From Siphlonurus alternatus (lineage: Eukaryota > Arthropoda > Insecta > Ephemeroptera > Siphlonuridae), in NCBI GenBank assembly GCA_949825025.1, contig OX463781.1, positions 28,777,192 through 28,841,191 on the forward strand: a stretch of 64,000 bases of DNA. The letters run 5' to 3'. Below, piece by piece: positions 36,605 to 49,179 of the stretch. The notes beneath the pieces are model-generated. The model was given only the letters and a program-made list of their open reading frames with translations. It did not search any database and was not told where the DNA came from. The translations under genes and the position numbers were made by a program. Position 1 is the first letter of the stretch. Each line of letters begins with the position of its first letter.

Positions 36605-36904
36605 CTGCAACAAATCATAAGTCTCTTGTACAAAGTTCAGTGGAGAACAAATACTTATTCAAATTAATTAATCTAATATGGAGAGGACTGCAGTGGCGGT
36701 TTTTAACTGGGGAAGAGGGGCAATTGCTCTCTCCTCTTAGTTCCCGAAATTCCCATAACACGCATACTTTTATAAAGCAGATTCTCCCCTTCTCCCCGAA
36801 AATTTGAGCTGTATCTGCTCTCTTGATATATAAGGTTACTTTGTAGTTAATATACAGTATATATGGATAATATTTGTTACTCTGGCTTACTCCATCTTAT
36901 AAAA

Positions 36905-36958
36905 TGCACTCTTAAAAGTAAATTTCACAAGAGTTTGAAATTTACTTTTAAGAGTGCA
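36905..36958. repeat. Perfect 23-bp-stem hairpin in the EFL1 intron
   Basis: TGCACTCTTAAAAGTAAATT plus TCA pairs perfectly with its complement across an 8-nt loop (CAAGAGTT). Outside it, TTACTCCATCTTA pairs imperfectly with TAAGAGGGTGTAA, so the whole may be a tiny MITE of about 90 bp (36889-36973). Confidence 0.8.
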
Positions 36959-37196
36959 TCTAAGAGGGTGTAAGGAAAAAAAAAAAAAATGCATTTCAAG
37001 TAAAGTAATTTAATATATATTTTTTTAAAGCCAATGTTATAATTGAGAATCCTTGCAATAAAACTTCATAAAAATAATAGGGCATGCAATGCTCTAAATG
37101 TGCCAAGTACTAAATGATAGATGTTACTACCAGGAATTGCCTTGGTAACCTATACGAAATTAAAAGTTACGATATATTACTATACGAACTTCAATA

Positions 37197-37508
37197 GAGT
37201 ATTGACCTCAATTTTTTTTATTGCAGAAATGGATAGAGGGTGCAAAGTTATGCTACCCTGATTTTTTTCAGATTTTTTAGAGCCCGGGAAGTATTTTTAA
37301 AAAATTATTGAAAGTTCTTTTTGTGACGTCACGAGACGCCGCTCCTTAAGAAAAAGATAGGACTTAACGCCGCGTGACGTCACAAAAAGGACTTTCAATA
37401 ATTTTTTAAAAATACTTCCCGGGCTCTAAAAAATCTGAAAAAAATCAGGGTAGCATAACTTTGCACCCTCTATCCATTTCTGCAATAAAAAAAAATTGAG
37501 GTCAATAC
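37197..37508. mobile_element. Palindromic MITE with twin TGACGTCA core, copy 2
   Basis: The ends are AGAGTATTGACCTCAATTTT and its complement AATTGAGGTCAATACT. The arms are almost identical to copy 1 at 28481-28795 (GCAGAAATGGATAGAGGGTG; CCCGGGAAGTATTTTT). TGACGTCA lies at 37324 and 37375 around a core that is the reverse complement of copy 1's core. Confidence 0.88.
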
Positions 37509-37659
37509 TACATTATTACCAAATATTTTATGCACTAATTATTCATATTAAATATTATATATTAGATATAGAAAAAAATTTCATGCATATTTTTGAACCT
37601 GACACGCAATTTTGTTATACCGTACAAATTTACTACATAGAAAATAAATAAAATATAAT

Positions 37660-37970
37660 ATAACTTCTCGGCTCTTCGTGAACCCGGCCTCTTACAGTAT
37701 TGCTTAATAAGATTTTGTGAGTTCCTTCCAAACCAAGGCGGCCATGGCCTATAGCAATCCATCCCATGCAGCATTTACCTAGTTGTGACTGAAGGAACCA
37801 AGGAACCATGGAAATCTCAGTCAGGATGGTCAGCAATGGATGGAGGATGCCATCAATCACCTCCCGGATGCACGAATATTAATTCTTTAAACAGCTTTAA
37901 AAGTTCGGGTGCTGGGATTGAACTCACGACTATCCGATTACGAATCGGATGCGCATACCACTGCATAAAT
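37660..37970 (-). repeat. tRNA-headed SINE
   Basis: On the minus strand, 37970-37905 reads GCAGTGGTATGCGCATCCGA, TTCGTAATCGGA and GTGAGTTCAATCCCAGCAC: a tRNA-like head with an A-box region, an anticodon-type arm (TTCGTAA) and a good B-box. The first bases of the tRNA are missing. The body carries CCTGACTGAGATTTCCATGG, TTCCTTCAGTCACAACTAGG, AAATGCTG and GGCCATGGCCGCC, also found in the 5S-headed element at 29.6 kb. Not a functional tRNA gene: the acceptor stem is incomplete. Confidence 0.72.
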
Positions 37971-38663
37971 ATATAATTATGTACTGAGGATAAAAAGTCC
38001 ACGCAAATGTTATATTTCCTTCCTGCGTGTAGTAATTTCTTTACCTTGCAGCAAATTCTTTGCTTTCATATATTATATATAATTACAACAACATAATTAC
38101 TAAAAACAATTTTAAATTGCACACATTACTTAAATTTTACAACCGGTAAAAAATCTACATCCTAAAATTTGCAAGAAATGTGTTATTGAGAATATCGTAT
38201 AGTATAAATTTTCTTTAAGAATGTTTTTTTTTAAGAGTTATTGCGACATTAACAATTATTTTATATCCAAGTGTGATTGCATCACGTCATTGAGGCGCAC
38301 GGTAGGAGGACGAGACACTGCCTTGCACCACGGCTATTGTGGAGCTCAATCGGTTCCAGTAGCAGAAGAACGGGGCAAGCAACAGAGGAAACGACGCGAC
38401 GGCGACATCAGCGGATGTGAAGAACTTTTTGTGCGAGCCTGCAGGTTTTGCGCCACTTGGCTCATTACTTAGGAATGTTATACAACGAAAGAAGAATAAG
38501 GTATATTATAACATTCAAGAAGAAGAACTTGAAGAAAAATATCATCTTTTTCTTTCCAAGTTTACCGCTTTTAGTTTTGGTCTTAAAAAGTTGAAACGTA
38601 TCATGATATTAATACTGGAAAGATGTCATCGCGAGGAATGGCGCCTATTCTAATGATGGATTT

Positions 38664-38664
<1 letters not shown>

Positions 38665-38705
<41 letters not shown>
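38665..38705. repeat. Poly(A) tract of about 41
   Basis: An uninterrupted A run followed directly by a GC-rich palindromic stretch (TGCGCGCCGTCGCGCCGGCG). Confidence 0.95.
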
Positions 38706-38707
<2 letters not shown>

Positions 38708-39139
38708 CGCGCCGTCGCGCCGGCGACTTTTCTGCTGCTTTGCCACAACATACCTGGCGTTGCGTAGCTCTTCTCGCGAGTTCTCTTATTATAGCTACTG
38801 CTATCAGCAGCTCTTTCGCTCACTTCTTTTAGCTGCTGAAGGTGAACAAGTATAATAATATAGAAGCAGCAGCAACTTGTAGTGTTGGTAGATGTCATGC
38901 TGCCATTGACGTCATATAAAAATGAACAACAATATTCATTCATCAAAGGTGTTGTTATACATAGTCTGGTACCAAGGCCAAATTTAAAGTAACATGGGAG
39001 AGATTGAAATAATCATAATCATACAATAATAATATTAAAAAAAATGTGGGTGTCTTGTGATTAGTTGTGTCCGCCACATTGAAATGATTTAATCGTTGGT
39101 ATTAAGTTTTAACGTATATTCTGTAAGCAAGGCGAGATC

Positions 39140-40087
39140 ATGGGTGCGGTTGTTTGCTGAAATGAGCGCACCTACTAAAACCTGCCAGCCATGGTTGTAG
39201 TAGCCAGGCCCGTATTGCCGTGGACGTTTTTGGTGATCACGTGACCTCCCTGCTCGAGGCTGCTGGAAGCGCTTTCTGGCGCCACAGCGCCGCAGCCGCG
39301 CGACCATCGTAAACTTAAAACCAGCCATCTAGCTATATTATAGCCAGCCAGCTTGGTCAGCCAAGAAACGCTGTTGCTGCTGCAACCCAGCAAACCAACA
39401 GCTAGCAGGGCGTCGACGACATTTGGATTGATCTGTGTGTTGTTTTAGCCTCCAGCAACACGCTTGAGAAGGCGTAATTAGGCCATTCGTGTGATAAAAA
39501 GAGCTTCAAATTGAACTCTTGAAAATTTTTATTAATAAATTTTAAAGAGACTACTCAACAAGTAAGGTAATTCATGACAAACATTATTGAACAGAATTAA
39601 ACTCACATTTTGCAGTGAAGGAGAGAGAGAAAGAGAGAGGTACCAGTTTTGTGAATATCATTTATATTACCAAGTACATAATATACAAACCTTTATTTCT
39701 CTCTCACACACTCACTCGACTATCGTGTGAGCGTTGACTGCGCAAAAGCAGTTTGTGTAGGGCGGGTGCGCTTGCTGTTGTATGCATGCAGCTATAGTAC
39801 GTGAGCCAACAGTATATTATATAAAGGTGTGCACACGCGGAGGCTGAGGGTATAGAGAGTGGGAGAGGGAGGGTCAATCATCATTACAAGCTGCAGGTGG
39901 AGCAGATAGACAGTAGGGGCCAGGCCAAGGTAATGGGAGTGGTCAACTTAAAAAGATGAAGAAGAAGAAGAAAATCTTCCTTCTTCTCCTCTCTCTCTCT
40001 CTCTCTCTCTGTTTTACCTTTAGCTCTCAGTGTTTTATTTACCCTGGCCATCAAACCATGAGGAGCGCCGGAAGTTGGCTCGCCCAT

Positions 40088-40159
<72 letters not shown>

Positions 40160-40620
40160 CAATGAGTCTTTTTTTAGGTGCGTCTTTCTTTCACTACTAA
40201 AATTCATCCATCTTAACAGCAACCAGGAGCAAGCAAGAGCTCAGCAGTAGCATGGCTTGTATGTGCTCTCTCTTCTCTCTCTCTATCTCTCTCACACACA
40301 CTTTACGTTGCAAACACAATCTCAACAAAAAAAGTTAAATTTTTTTTTCTTTCTTTTGGTCTCCCAAATATATAATGTCCCTGGAGGAGGCTGGGAGGGA
40401 TCGCTCTCTGCTGATGTAGCGAGCTGCCGTGGCTGCCGGTGTTACGCCGCACGGCAGGGGAGAGAGAGCGGGCGGGAGTGGCCGCGCTCGCTCCTCGCAG
40501 GTAGATGGTGGCGGCGGTAGCAGCAGGTGCGCGAGGTTGCCGCCACCACTGCCACATCCTCGCGCTCAATTGTGCACCCAGATACGCCAAGCACAGCATC
40601 CTCATTTTGCTGATGATGAT
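39140..40620. promoter_or_regulatory. GC/CpG-rich zone with TATA-like box inside the EFL1 intron
   Basis: Two GC-rich, CpG-rich stretches (39180-39420 and 40380-40580) contrast with the surroundings. A TATATAAAG at 39818-39826 is followed by G/A-rich leader-like sequence and a possible donor AAG|GTAATG at 39929. No coding exon is recognisable, so an alternative promoter or non-coding first exon on the plus strand is only a possibility. Confidence 0.25.
39989..40156. repeat. (TC)n / (GA)n inverted microsatellite pair
   Basis: (CT)n at about 39989-40010 faces (GA)n at 40092-40156, separated by about 80 bp, so the two can pair as a hairpin or cruciform. Confidence 0.9.
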
Positions 40621-42443
40621 GCTGCTGCTTTAATATACATAATATAGCATATCCTCTGTATATCATTATTATTCCTGTTCTCTCCAAACTTTTATAGAAT
40701 CAATTGCAATAGAAAAAAGAAGAAAAATAATATAAAAATATATTATATACATTGAAATGTCACTGTACATATATATGTGTAATTAAACGGTATAAATTGA
40801 GATTTACAACTGCTATGTTTCAACTGTGCAATGTATACGAAGCTTAGATTTCATGAAACAATAAAACGGATATTATTAAAAAAATAAGGCGCATTTTCAT
40901 TTTTCTCTTTTTTTTTTCCAGTCATATATTTATATTTACCATCAAAACGACGAAAAACATAAAAAAAAAATACTAATCCATATTTTGATAATTTAAGAAA
41001 ATATAAATTTCAATGCACGAATATCACAAGGCACGAATATCACATATTTGTTTAATATAAAATTTTGAAGTATAATATATAAATTTTTAAATTTAGAATT
41101 GCAATAAATAATTAATTATTTTTTGACTGAAGTATATAAGAAATTATTATAGTCAGGGGTGTACAATATACAATGTAATGAACTATAACGTTTGCCATCG
41201 AAAATATATATGCGCTAAAATATAGAAACTCAACAAAGAAATCGATATATTACATAATATATATCTCCGCTGCATAGCTTTCCCTTGCTAAATATTGTAT
41301 TATATTATAAGCAATGTGGCTAAATTTATTAAAAATATTAAAATACAAATTACGCCTTCAATCCTAAAAATTTAACTGTACGCATTATGCAACACGATTT
41401 GTTACAAAGCATAAAAAGTTGCCTAAGCTCAAGGGAGTTAGAAAAAAAAAAAAAAAAAAACATTAAGTTTGGACATATTTCTATAGATCTAACACATGAT
41501 AGTAATTATGTTTATGATGTATTAAAATATAAAAATGACATTTTAACATTATATAATAGTGTTTTAGAATTGATTTTTTAACTTCTCTGATTTGACAGCC
41601 TCAGTTTTTTTTTTTTTTTTTTTTTTTTTATAGGCATTCAAGTCTCTGTATATAGGCATTTACTGTGAAGAGATATTAACGCACGGCGCCAACTGTGTCC
41701 GTCCACTATAATATAATACACACGTGCTACAATTTTTTTTTATCTGATTGACAGCCTGGTTCATTTCTATAGAATACCTTACGATACAAACAAAATAATG
41801 ATTATTTTTGATCCATTTTTTTATTATTATTATGATTCGTCACAACTTTATATATAATTATATACAGTATATATAATATATATGAAACTCAACACGCGTT
41901 GATTCAGAAAGTGTATCCGGCTTATTATTCTTAAAGTCATCGAACTAAAAGATCAACAATGTACTTATTAGTTACGGGCTCTTGCTATATAACTGGCTAG
42001 AGGCTAAATTCTAAAAAAAAAAATAAGTCTATATACGATTTTCTTTTCTATTTCATCTCTTACAGTTCTCAGGCATCATCATCATCTTCTTTAGCAGAAT
42101 CTTATCCACGTGTAGAATTAACTATATCTAATCCCTAGCAACGTCTTCCATATATTCGTGATAACAGAGATGAAAAAAAAAATATATATATTTTTAGTGG
42201 TAGGAAAAAAAAACTCGTAACTATAAAACCCGCAGCAGCAGGTAAGATACACATCACGGGAGCCTCTCTGCTGGTCTCATCCCACTCGCTGATGTTCTCA
42301 ACGGGAAAAAACTTAAACGCGATGCTGGGCTGTGATAGAAGGGCGAGATTTATGACGAGAAGAAGGGGGGGAGGAGGGAGATGTGGGGGCCAAATTACGA
42401 ACACCTGAGGCTTGCGGCCGGGCCACGCGAGGAGACTTGGTAC

Positions 42444-42563
<120 letters not shown>

Positions 42564-43183
42564 ACCTGTGCCGTCATGCAGAACAACCTGCTGTGGCTGG
42601 ACACTATAACTACACTCGCTGCTCTCTGTGCGCACCCCAAAAGGAGCGCCGAGCACGGTCACTCGCCACAAATGGCGCCGCTCACACCAAACGGGGCAGA
42701 CGTGATCGGAAGACTACAGTGTTTTTACTTCTCAACTCGGTACACGCGCAATCGAGACCCGGTTATAATGCAAGAAAACCAATAGGCGGCATGTGTAGCA
42801 GTTTTATAATGTAACAAAAACAAATTAAATATATCCTATATTCTAAACTTGCAAATATGGAACAAAACAATGCCTGAATTTAACAGGTGAAATTATTTTG
42901 TCAGACATCATAGACCTGCTTTTTTTTTATTTACTGTTCTTAATATATATAAAATAATAAAAAAATATATATCATTAAAATTTAAAAACGTAGAGACAAT
43001 GGCTTCAATTATTTTATATGTATATTTTTTTATGTTAAAAGAATTACAAGTAATAAAATTTAATGAAAAAAAAAAGTACTTTTATAGTAATCTGTTTTTT
43101 TAACTAATTCAGCATACAAATTAGGTATATATGATGTCATGTTTTGCAGACTATGGTGCAGACTATGGCCGATGGCGCGGTTA

Positions 43184-45966
43184 CTACGAGAGGTAAACGG
43201 AGAAAATACCCTTTGATAAAATACCCTCAGATATAATACCCAGATAAAATACCCTAGGACAAAATACCCTCAGACAATTTACCCTAGGACAAAATACCCT
43301 TGGATAATTTACCCTAGGACAAAATACCCTTGGACAATTAACCCTTGGACAAAATACCCTTGGACAAAATACCCTGGGATAAAATACCCTTGGACAAAAT
43401 ACCCTAGGACAAAATACCCTTGGATAATTTACCCTAGGACAAAATACCCTTGGACAATTAACCCTAGGACAAAATACCCTTGGACAAAATACCCTTGGAC
43501 AAAATACCCTAGGACAAAATACCCTTGGACAAAATACCCTCAGATAAAATACCCTCAGACAAAATACCCTTGGACGAAATACCCTCGGACAAAATACCCT
43601 TAGACGAAACACTCTTGGACAGAATACCCTCAGACAATTTACCATATATTATAATATATAACAGCATCTTATAGGTATTTCGTAGAATGATAAAAATTAT
43701 ACCTACATCATGCAAACATTTTGCACACATGTATTGTATATACACTGTACAGTACAGTATTAATATTATTATTATTAAAGGGACAGAGGGTACAATAATT
43801 TTCATGTTGCATAAAAAGTTTCCTATTGATATAATAAAATTAAAAATATAATGTGTCAATTGCCCCAAAATACCAACCAACCAACCAAAATTAAAAATAT
43901 ATGATATTTCGGATTTCAACAGTACCAATAATTATAATCATAAATTTATGATTATAATTTCTATAATTTATAATATGTTATTGCGAATTGCCCATGAAAA
44001 AGGTAAAATAAATTTCACTGAATCCTGCGCATGATACTTTCACAGCATAATTTATTTTTTTATACGTTTAGTTGTAGAGTAGAATAATTAAATATTTAGC
44101 ACCTTTTAATTATTTTATTATTTATCATGTTATTTTTTTAAGGGTAAGATAACACGAAGAATCGATTGTTTTAGTCCCATTTGATTAACATGTAAATCTT
44201 AGCAACCTCATAATAATTCTGAATTTTTTTTGAGAGACAGTTTTTGGCACCAAAAAAATATGGAAAAAATTTCAAAACAATCGGACGATCCAATTTTTTT
44301 AAACGAATTTTTTAAATTTTTAGTATAGGGCTTTCCCATGGAGACCTAAACTAAGAAAATAATTTAAAAAAATTGGATCGTCCGATTGTTTTGAAATATT
44401 TTCCATATTTTTTTGGTGCCAAGAACTGTCTCTCAAAAATCATTCAGAATCATTATGAGGTTGCTAAGGTTTACATGTTAATCAAATGGGACTACAACAA
44501 TCGATTGTTCGTGTTATCTTACCCTTAATGTAGGTTAATTTGGGTGCAATAAATTTGAGCCAACCCAGGCAAAAAGGACTTGGGGGGGGGGGGAGGAATA
44601 AGTAAATGTAAATGAACAGGGGAGACTAAATAAAACATCGCATAATTATTATGGTATAATTATTTTACAATGAATGTATGAATGCATTTTTTTCATTATT
44701 TTTTAATAAAGAGCAAAAACAAAACAAAAAGTAAGAATAAAAAATCGTCACCTCATGAATAGAAGAAAACATTGCTTCCCCACCCAATTTTTTACGTATT
44801 AACATAATGTTACATTGTAAGGTCGACAAGAGATACATTGCTTTTTGCAGTAGATTGTTCTATAAACTTACTCATGGAAACCAGCTATAAAATTAAATGT
44901 TCATAATGGTTTTAAAATTTATGTTGTCACGGGTAACAACCAGCACAAAGCATGATAGTAAAATACGTATTGCTATTTCAGTTATATTTATTTGTTATTT
45001 TATTGTACAGAATCATTATTTACCAGAAAAAATTATATTTAATTCACATTTTTAATGATGAGAAGAAATTTTATATTTTTGAAGATATAGAATTACATGT
45101 ACACATGGCACATAATAAAATTACCTTAAAAAGTATTTAGTTGTGTTAAAAAGCCTTTATAACTTCTTAATGCATATTAGTGACTTAAAAATATTGAGAC
45201 ACCGGGGAAAAAAATCATATACTTCTTTCTTACCGAACTTTTAGTTATATAATTTTGACAAAAAGACCAGACTACGGAGCCGGCCCCGTTAGGAAAAAAC
45301 GAGCATTGATGTGTATAGTATATTAAAAGATATTTGAGTGAGACGGCTATATATGAATGAACTGAACACGAGTGGGGACATGCATCTTTACCCAAGCGTT
45401 TTTGAATTGAGATTCATATATCTATTATATATTATTCAAAACGATGATTATTCTTTGAATGAGCTAGTTTATGAATGTATTGCAAATGAAATATTCCAGT
45501 ATTTTCAAAAATGTGAATTTCTCGCCCTGAATTGAAACTGAAATTTTTCCCAACCTCAAAGTGATGGGTATTTTATCCGAGGGTATTTTGTCCAAGGGTA
45601 TTTCGTCTAAGGGTATTTTGTCTGAGGGTATTTTGTCCAAGGGTATTTTGTCCAAGGGTATTTTGTCTGGGTATTATATCCGAGGGTATTTTATCTGTGG
45701 GTAAATTGTCCAAGGGTATTTTGTCCAAGGGTATTTTATCCCAGGGTATTTTATCCCAGGGTATTTTGTCCGAGGGTATTTTGTCCAAGGGTTAATTGTC
45801 TAAGGGTATTTTGTCCAAGGGTTAATTGTCTAAGGGTATTTTGTCCAAGGGTTAATTGTCCGAGGGTATTTTGTCCAAGGGTATTTTGTCCTAGGGTATT
45901 TTGTCTGGGTATTATATCCGAGGGTATTTTATCAAAGGGTATTTTATCCGTGATTCCTACGAGAGG
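43184..45966. mobile_element. Foldback-like element with inverted arrays of a 15-bp repeat
   Basis: The element spans 43194-45956 and is flanked by a perfect 10-bp direct repeat CTACGAGAGG (43184-43193 and 45957-45966). Each end is an array of a degenerate 15-bp unit, GACAAAATACCCTTG on the left (43194-43643, about 30 units) and its complement CAAGGGTATTTTGTC on the right (45566-45956, about 26 units). The outermost units match in detail, including an irregular unit (GATATAATACCCAGA on the left, GATATAATACCCAGA on the right's other strand) and TTTGATAAAATACCC, so the arrays are true terminal inverted repeats. The 1.9-kb interior has no transposase frame. Its direct repeat size and tandem-repeat ends recall Foldback or MULE-type elements (inference). 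Confidence 0.85.
44138..44527. mobile_element. TTAA-bounded palindromic MITE, subfamily A, copy 2 (390 bp)
   Basis: The ends are TTAAGGGTAAGATAACACG and its complement. It shares TTTGATTAACATGTAAATCT, TTTTTTTGAGAGACAG and the GGGCTTTCCCATGGAGA centre with the copy at 13294-13685. It sits inside the Foldback-like element, so it inserted there later or travels with it. Confidence 0.85.
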
Positions 45967-46433
45967 CGCCATACCACCACGGATGGTGCGTGCAGAGTTC
46001 ATGTGGCTACTTGGATCCCGTTGTAACTAGCCTCGAGGCCCGGACGTACACGCAGCCTGCCATAGAGCAAGGGAAGGTATATAAGGAGGAACCGGGACCA
46101 AGCAACCTCGGTACCACGCATCTACAGATCGTATCTCATCTATATAAAAAAGCCAGACACAACTACATATTTATGATGTGGTAATGAAATATATAAAGCA
46201 ACCAAAACCAATGTAGAGGAAAAAAAGGAAGAACATAATTTTATATTACATGCATGCAAAAGAGTATCTTCTTACTGCATAGTATATTTTTTAAATTTCA
46301 TCTTATGGAAATTCAAGTGTGTTATTTTTTTTTAATTAATGGATACCCGATTTAAGATAATTTTATTTTCTTAAATGAAAGGAACAGTGATTAATAATTT
46401 TAATATTATTTACAAGAAAATCTGACAATTAAA

Positions 46434-46780
46434 CAATGGACAATTTGCATGACACTTTTTTATTGCAAAAATGAATAGATTACCAAATTACGTTTTTTCC
46501 AGAGTCTTTTTTTTTTTTTTTGAGTCTCGGTTAACTATTAAAACTTATTGAAAGTTCTGCAAGTTCTGCTGGCCCCCCTGGATCTTTAATAAAAAGGACA
46601 GGGCCTAATAAACGCCTATCAGGGAGTGGAGTGATCGCAGTTTCAATTTTGTTCAAAAATAATTCCTGCAATGGTTTAAAAAAAATCTGAAAAAAATTAG
46701 AGCATCATAATTTGTAATTTGGTATCCTCTATTTATTTCTGCAATAAAAAAAAAAATCATGCAGGTTGCCCATTGCCCAT
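46434..46780. mobile_element. Degenerate palindrome of the CRE-bearing family
   Basis: The left end AATGGACAATTTGCATGA, then TTATTGCAAAAATGAATAGA, faces CTATTTATTTCTGCAATAAA, then TCATGCAGGTTGCCC. The middle is unrelated to the TGACGTCA core of other copies. A related, more decayed copy lies at about 47172-47480 (AATGGAAAACCTGCATGA; TGACGTCA at 47354). Confidence 0.65.
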
Positions 46781-48622
46781 ATCATTGTATATATAGAGAA
46801 ACAAAAAATTGGATCTTATTTTGATTATTATAAAATCACGTCATACGATGGTAGAAGGAAGAGGATGATATTTTTTACATTACCATTTATCATTATAAAG
46901 ATACAATAATATAGGGTTATTGCATGCTAAGAGGAGTAAGTTTAAACTGATTTTTTAATATTTTTTTTAGGACTTCACTGCAAGGTATATATTATATGCA
47001 TCAACCGACTCTAGCAAGATAAATATAATATGCTATAGTAGAATCTTTCTAGATACCGCCTATATACTATACATCTTAATGGCTTAGAATTCATGTTCTT
47101 TATCTCCGCCATAGAGAAATATATTTCTCTATGTCTCCGCTCTCTATACTTTTGATTATATACTTTTGGTTAATGGAAAACCTGCATGAATTTTATTTAT
47201 TTATTTATTTGCACATTAACCTTAAAAAATTGTCAATTTTTTTCCGATTTTTTTCGAGCTTCTACTATTCTTAAAATTTAAAATCGAGGGAAACAACGCT
47301 GTTATGGTTAATTATCGTTATTCTTTCACTAATGCTTGATATTTGCATGAATATGACGTCACATCATCACTCAATTTTGAGGGCATTTAGCTAAAAAAAA
47401 ATCATAAGAATCATAACATGCAAAACTTGACGTCCTCTATCACAGATAAGCAATAAAAAAATCATGTAGTTTCTTCTCCAAATGTTGCAAAATTAATAGA
47501 TAACAAATCTGCATTTCTGCACTTACGATGTATGTAAATGTAGCCATTGCATGTTTGCATGTTTCTCTATATACTACTATAATTTATTTATAATTATATA
47601 TAATATTCTAAGCCTAAAGATATCGTATATTATATAGCTTACAGATTCCCTTTTTTTTTTTTTTTTCTTTTCGTGACAATAAGAGACAAGACAAAAATTT
47701 TAAGACGAGCAGTCATGTTTGTAAGTACTGATGGCAACCTGTCGTGGTCGAAAAAGTCTTTTGACGGCTTAAGCCATAAGTCACTTTGTAAAAGTCTTTT
47801 GTACGCTCATGTTTTACTATTTGACATTAGGCTTTACGTTATGAATAGGTTTTAAAGTTTTAAGAGACAAGAGGTCACTCAGCGATATATAAGGATTTGT
47901 AGTTATATATCTTCTTGTTTCAATGCTATAATTACGCTCCTCACATGCAATATAATAAATAAATAAAAAAATTACTATTTACGGATTCAGGGAGAGAGGG
48001 ATATTTAACTTAGGATTTAACGTAGTTATGTAATTAAGGGACTTACCTCATCTCTTTTAAATGTTTGACCCTATATGGGCCCTGCAGCCTCTCTCGAATA
48101 ATTGTTTAATGAATTCACGCATGGCTTGTGATATCATGATATAATCATGCTGCAGTTATAATTTCTGATATAGCTATACGTAGACCCACGGCTCGCGCGA
48201 TATATTATAGTCATGAATGCAACTTTGAAGATTCCAGAAATGAATGTACACCTGAGACGCATACAATTTGAAAATTCAAACTCAAAGCAAAACTGATCAA
48301 CACATGCATGAAACATAACAGTTTCAATGCCAGAAAAAAAATTATTTTTTGCACACTTACAATAATTTTAAATAATTTAATGAGAAAGGGTGCGTTGCTT
48401 CATGCATAATATGATGATACGAATATTAGGGTGTAATTACATATATTATATAATTATATATATATATATATATATATATACACAATCGGAGGTGATACGC
48501 TGTCATCAACAACAATGTCTCTTTGACTATAATATATACAGTATAAGCAAGAATGGATAACATCACATCTGCATATTTTGTATTGCATATTTGGATAGGA
48601 TATAGAGGATTTCGAGTTATGT

Positions 48623-48747
48623 ACACTCGTCGACTCGGAAAATTTTCCTTTGCGGCCTTGTTAATCACCAAGCCTGTAAGAATAACACAGAGTATGACGA
48701 TTAACAAGGCTGCAAGTGCATGGAAAATTTTCCAAGGCGACGAGTGT
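48623..48747. mobile_element. Palindrome with 40-bp arms near the EFL1 exon
   Basis: ACACTCGTCGACTCGGAAAA, TTTTCC, GGCCTTGTTAATC pair with GATTAACAAGGCTG, GGAAAATTTTCC and CGACGAGTGT. 125 bp in all. Directly after it, 48760-48900 contains a decayed inverted repeat (CCCCTTAAAATCGTGCTG with AACAAGATTTTAAGG). Confidence 0.7.
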
Positions 48748-48994
48748 ATTATCAATTTTTTCCAGATTTTTTCCGAACCCCTTAAAATCGTGCTGTAAAA
48801 CACTGCGACGTTCATATAGTCATGCAAATGTTGAACTGGTTGAACATGCAATATGACTTATAATGACAACACAGCGTTTTCCAACAAGATTTTAAGGTAA
48901 GAGAGATAACAAAAACATAAAAAAATAACACTAGATAACTCGAGTTCGTCTAATAAAAAATCCTGCATGTTGCTAAAATGATGAGGGGTGTTAC

Positions 48995-49179
48995 CTCCCA
49001 GTGGCTGAAGACGAGCTGCGGGCTGGCGAGCCCCGACGTCTGCTTGCGGATCTCCGCGGCGAACGAGAAGCTCTCGACCACGGGCAGCACGGCCGTCACG
49101 CTGAACGTGGCGCTCCCCTCCTGCTGGTCACCGTGTAGCACGCGCCCGTGACGACGACCCAGCACGGCGTACATCTTGC
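48995..49179 (-). CDS. EFL1: EFL1 penultimate coding exon
   Basis: This 185-nt exon starts at TTACAG|GCAAGATG with the last 2 nt of a Gly codon, then reads [61 protein letters not shown]. This is the domain-V-like part of EFL1 (vertebrate: VYAVVSRR.GRVL..E ... [30 protein letters not shown]), homologous to the EF-2 C-terminal domain. The donor is GAG|GTAACA (phase 0). The exon is much more GC-rich than its surroundings. Upstream exons with the GTPase domain must lie beyond 49.2 kb; none could be recognised in this window. Confidence 0.95.

Noticed and set aside
37905..37970. Functional tRNA gene (Thr-like, CGT in the anticodon position)
   Set aside because: The acceptor stem and 5' end are missing, and the B-box is linked to a SINE body.
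43184..43645. Long minus-strand open frame (repeating PRVFC-like residues) and similar frames at 45.5-46.0 kb
   Set aside because: The frames exist only because a 15-bp repeat is a multiple of three; they are transposon end arrays, not genes.
43194..45956. Regularly repeated units that might suggest a CRISPR array
   Set aside because: The 15-bp units are contiguous with no unique spacers, the genome is eukaryotic, and the arrays are inverted ends of a mobile element.
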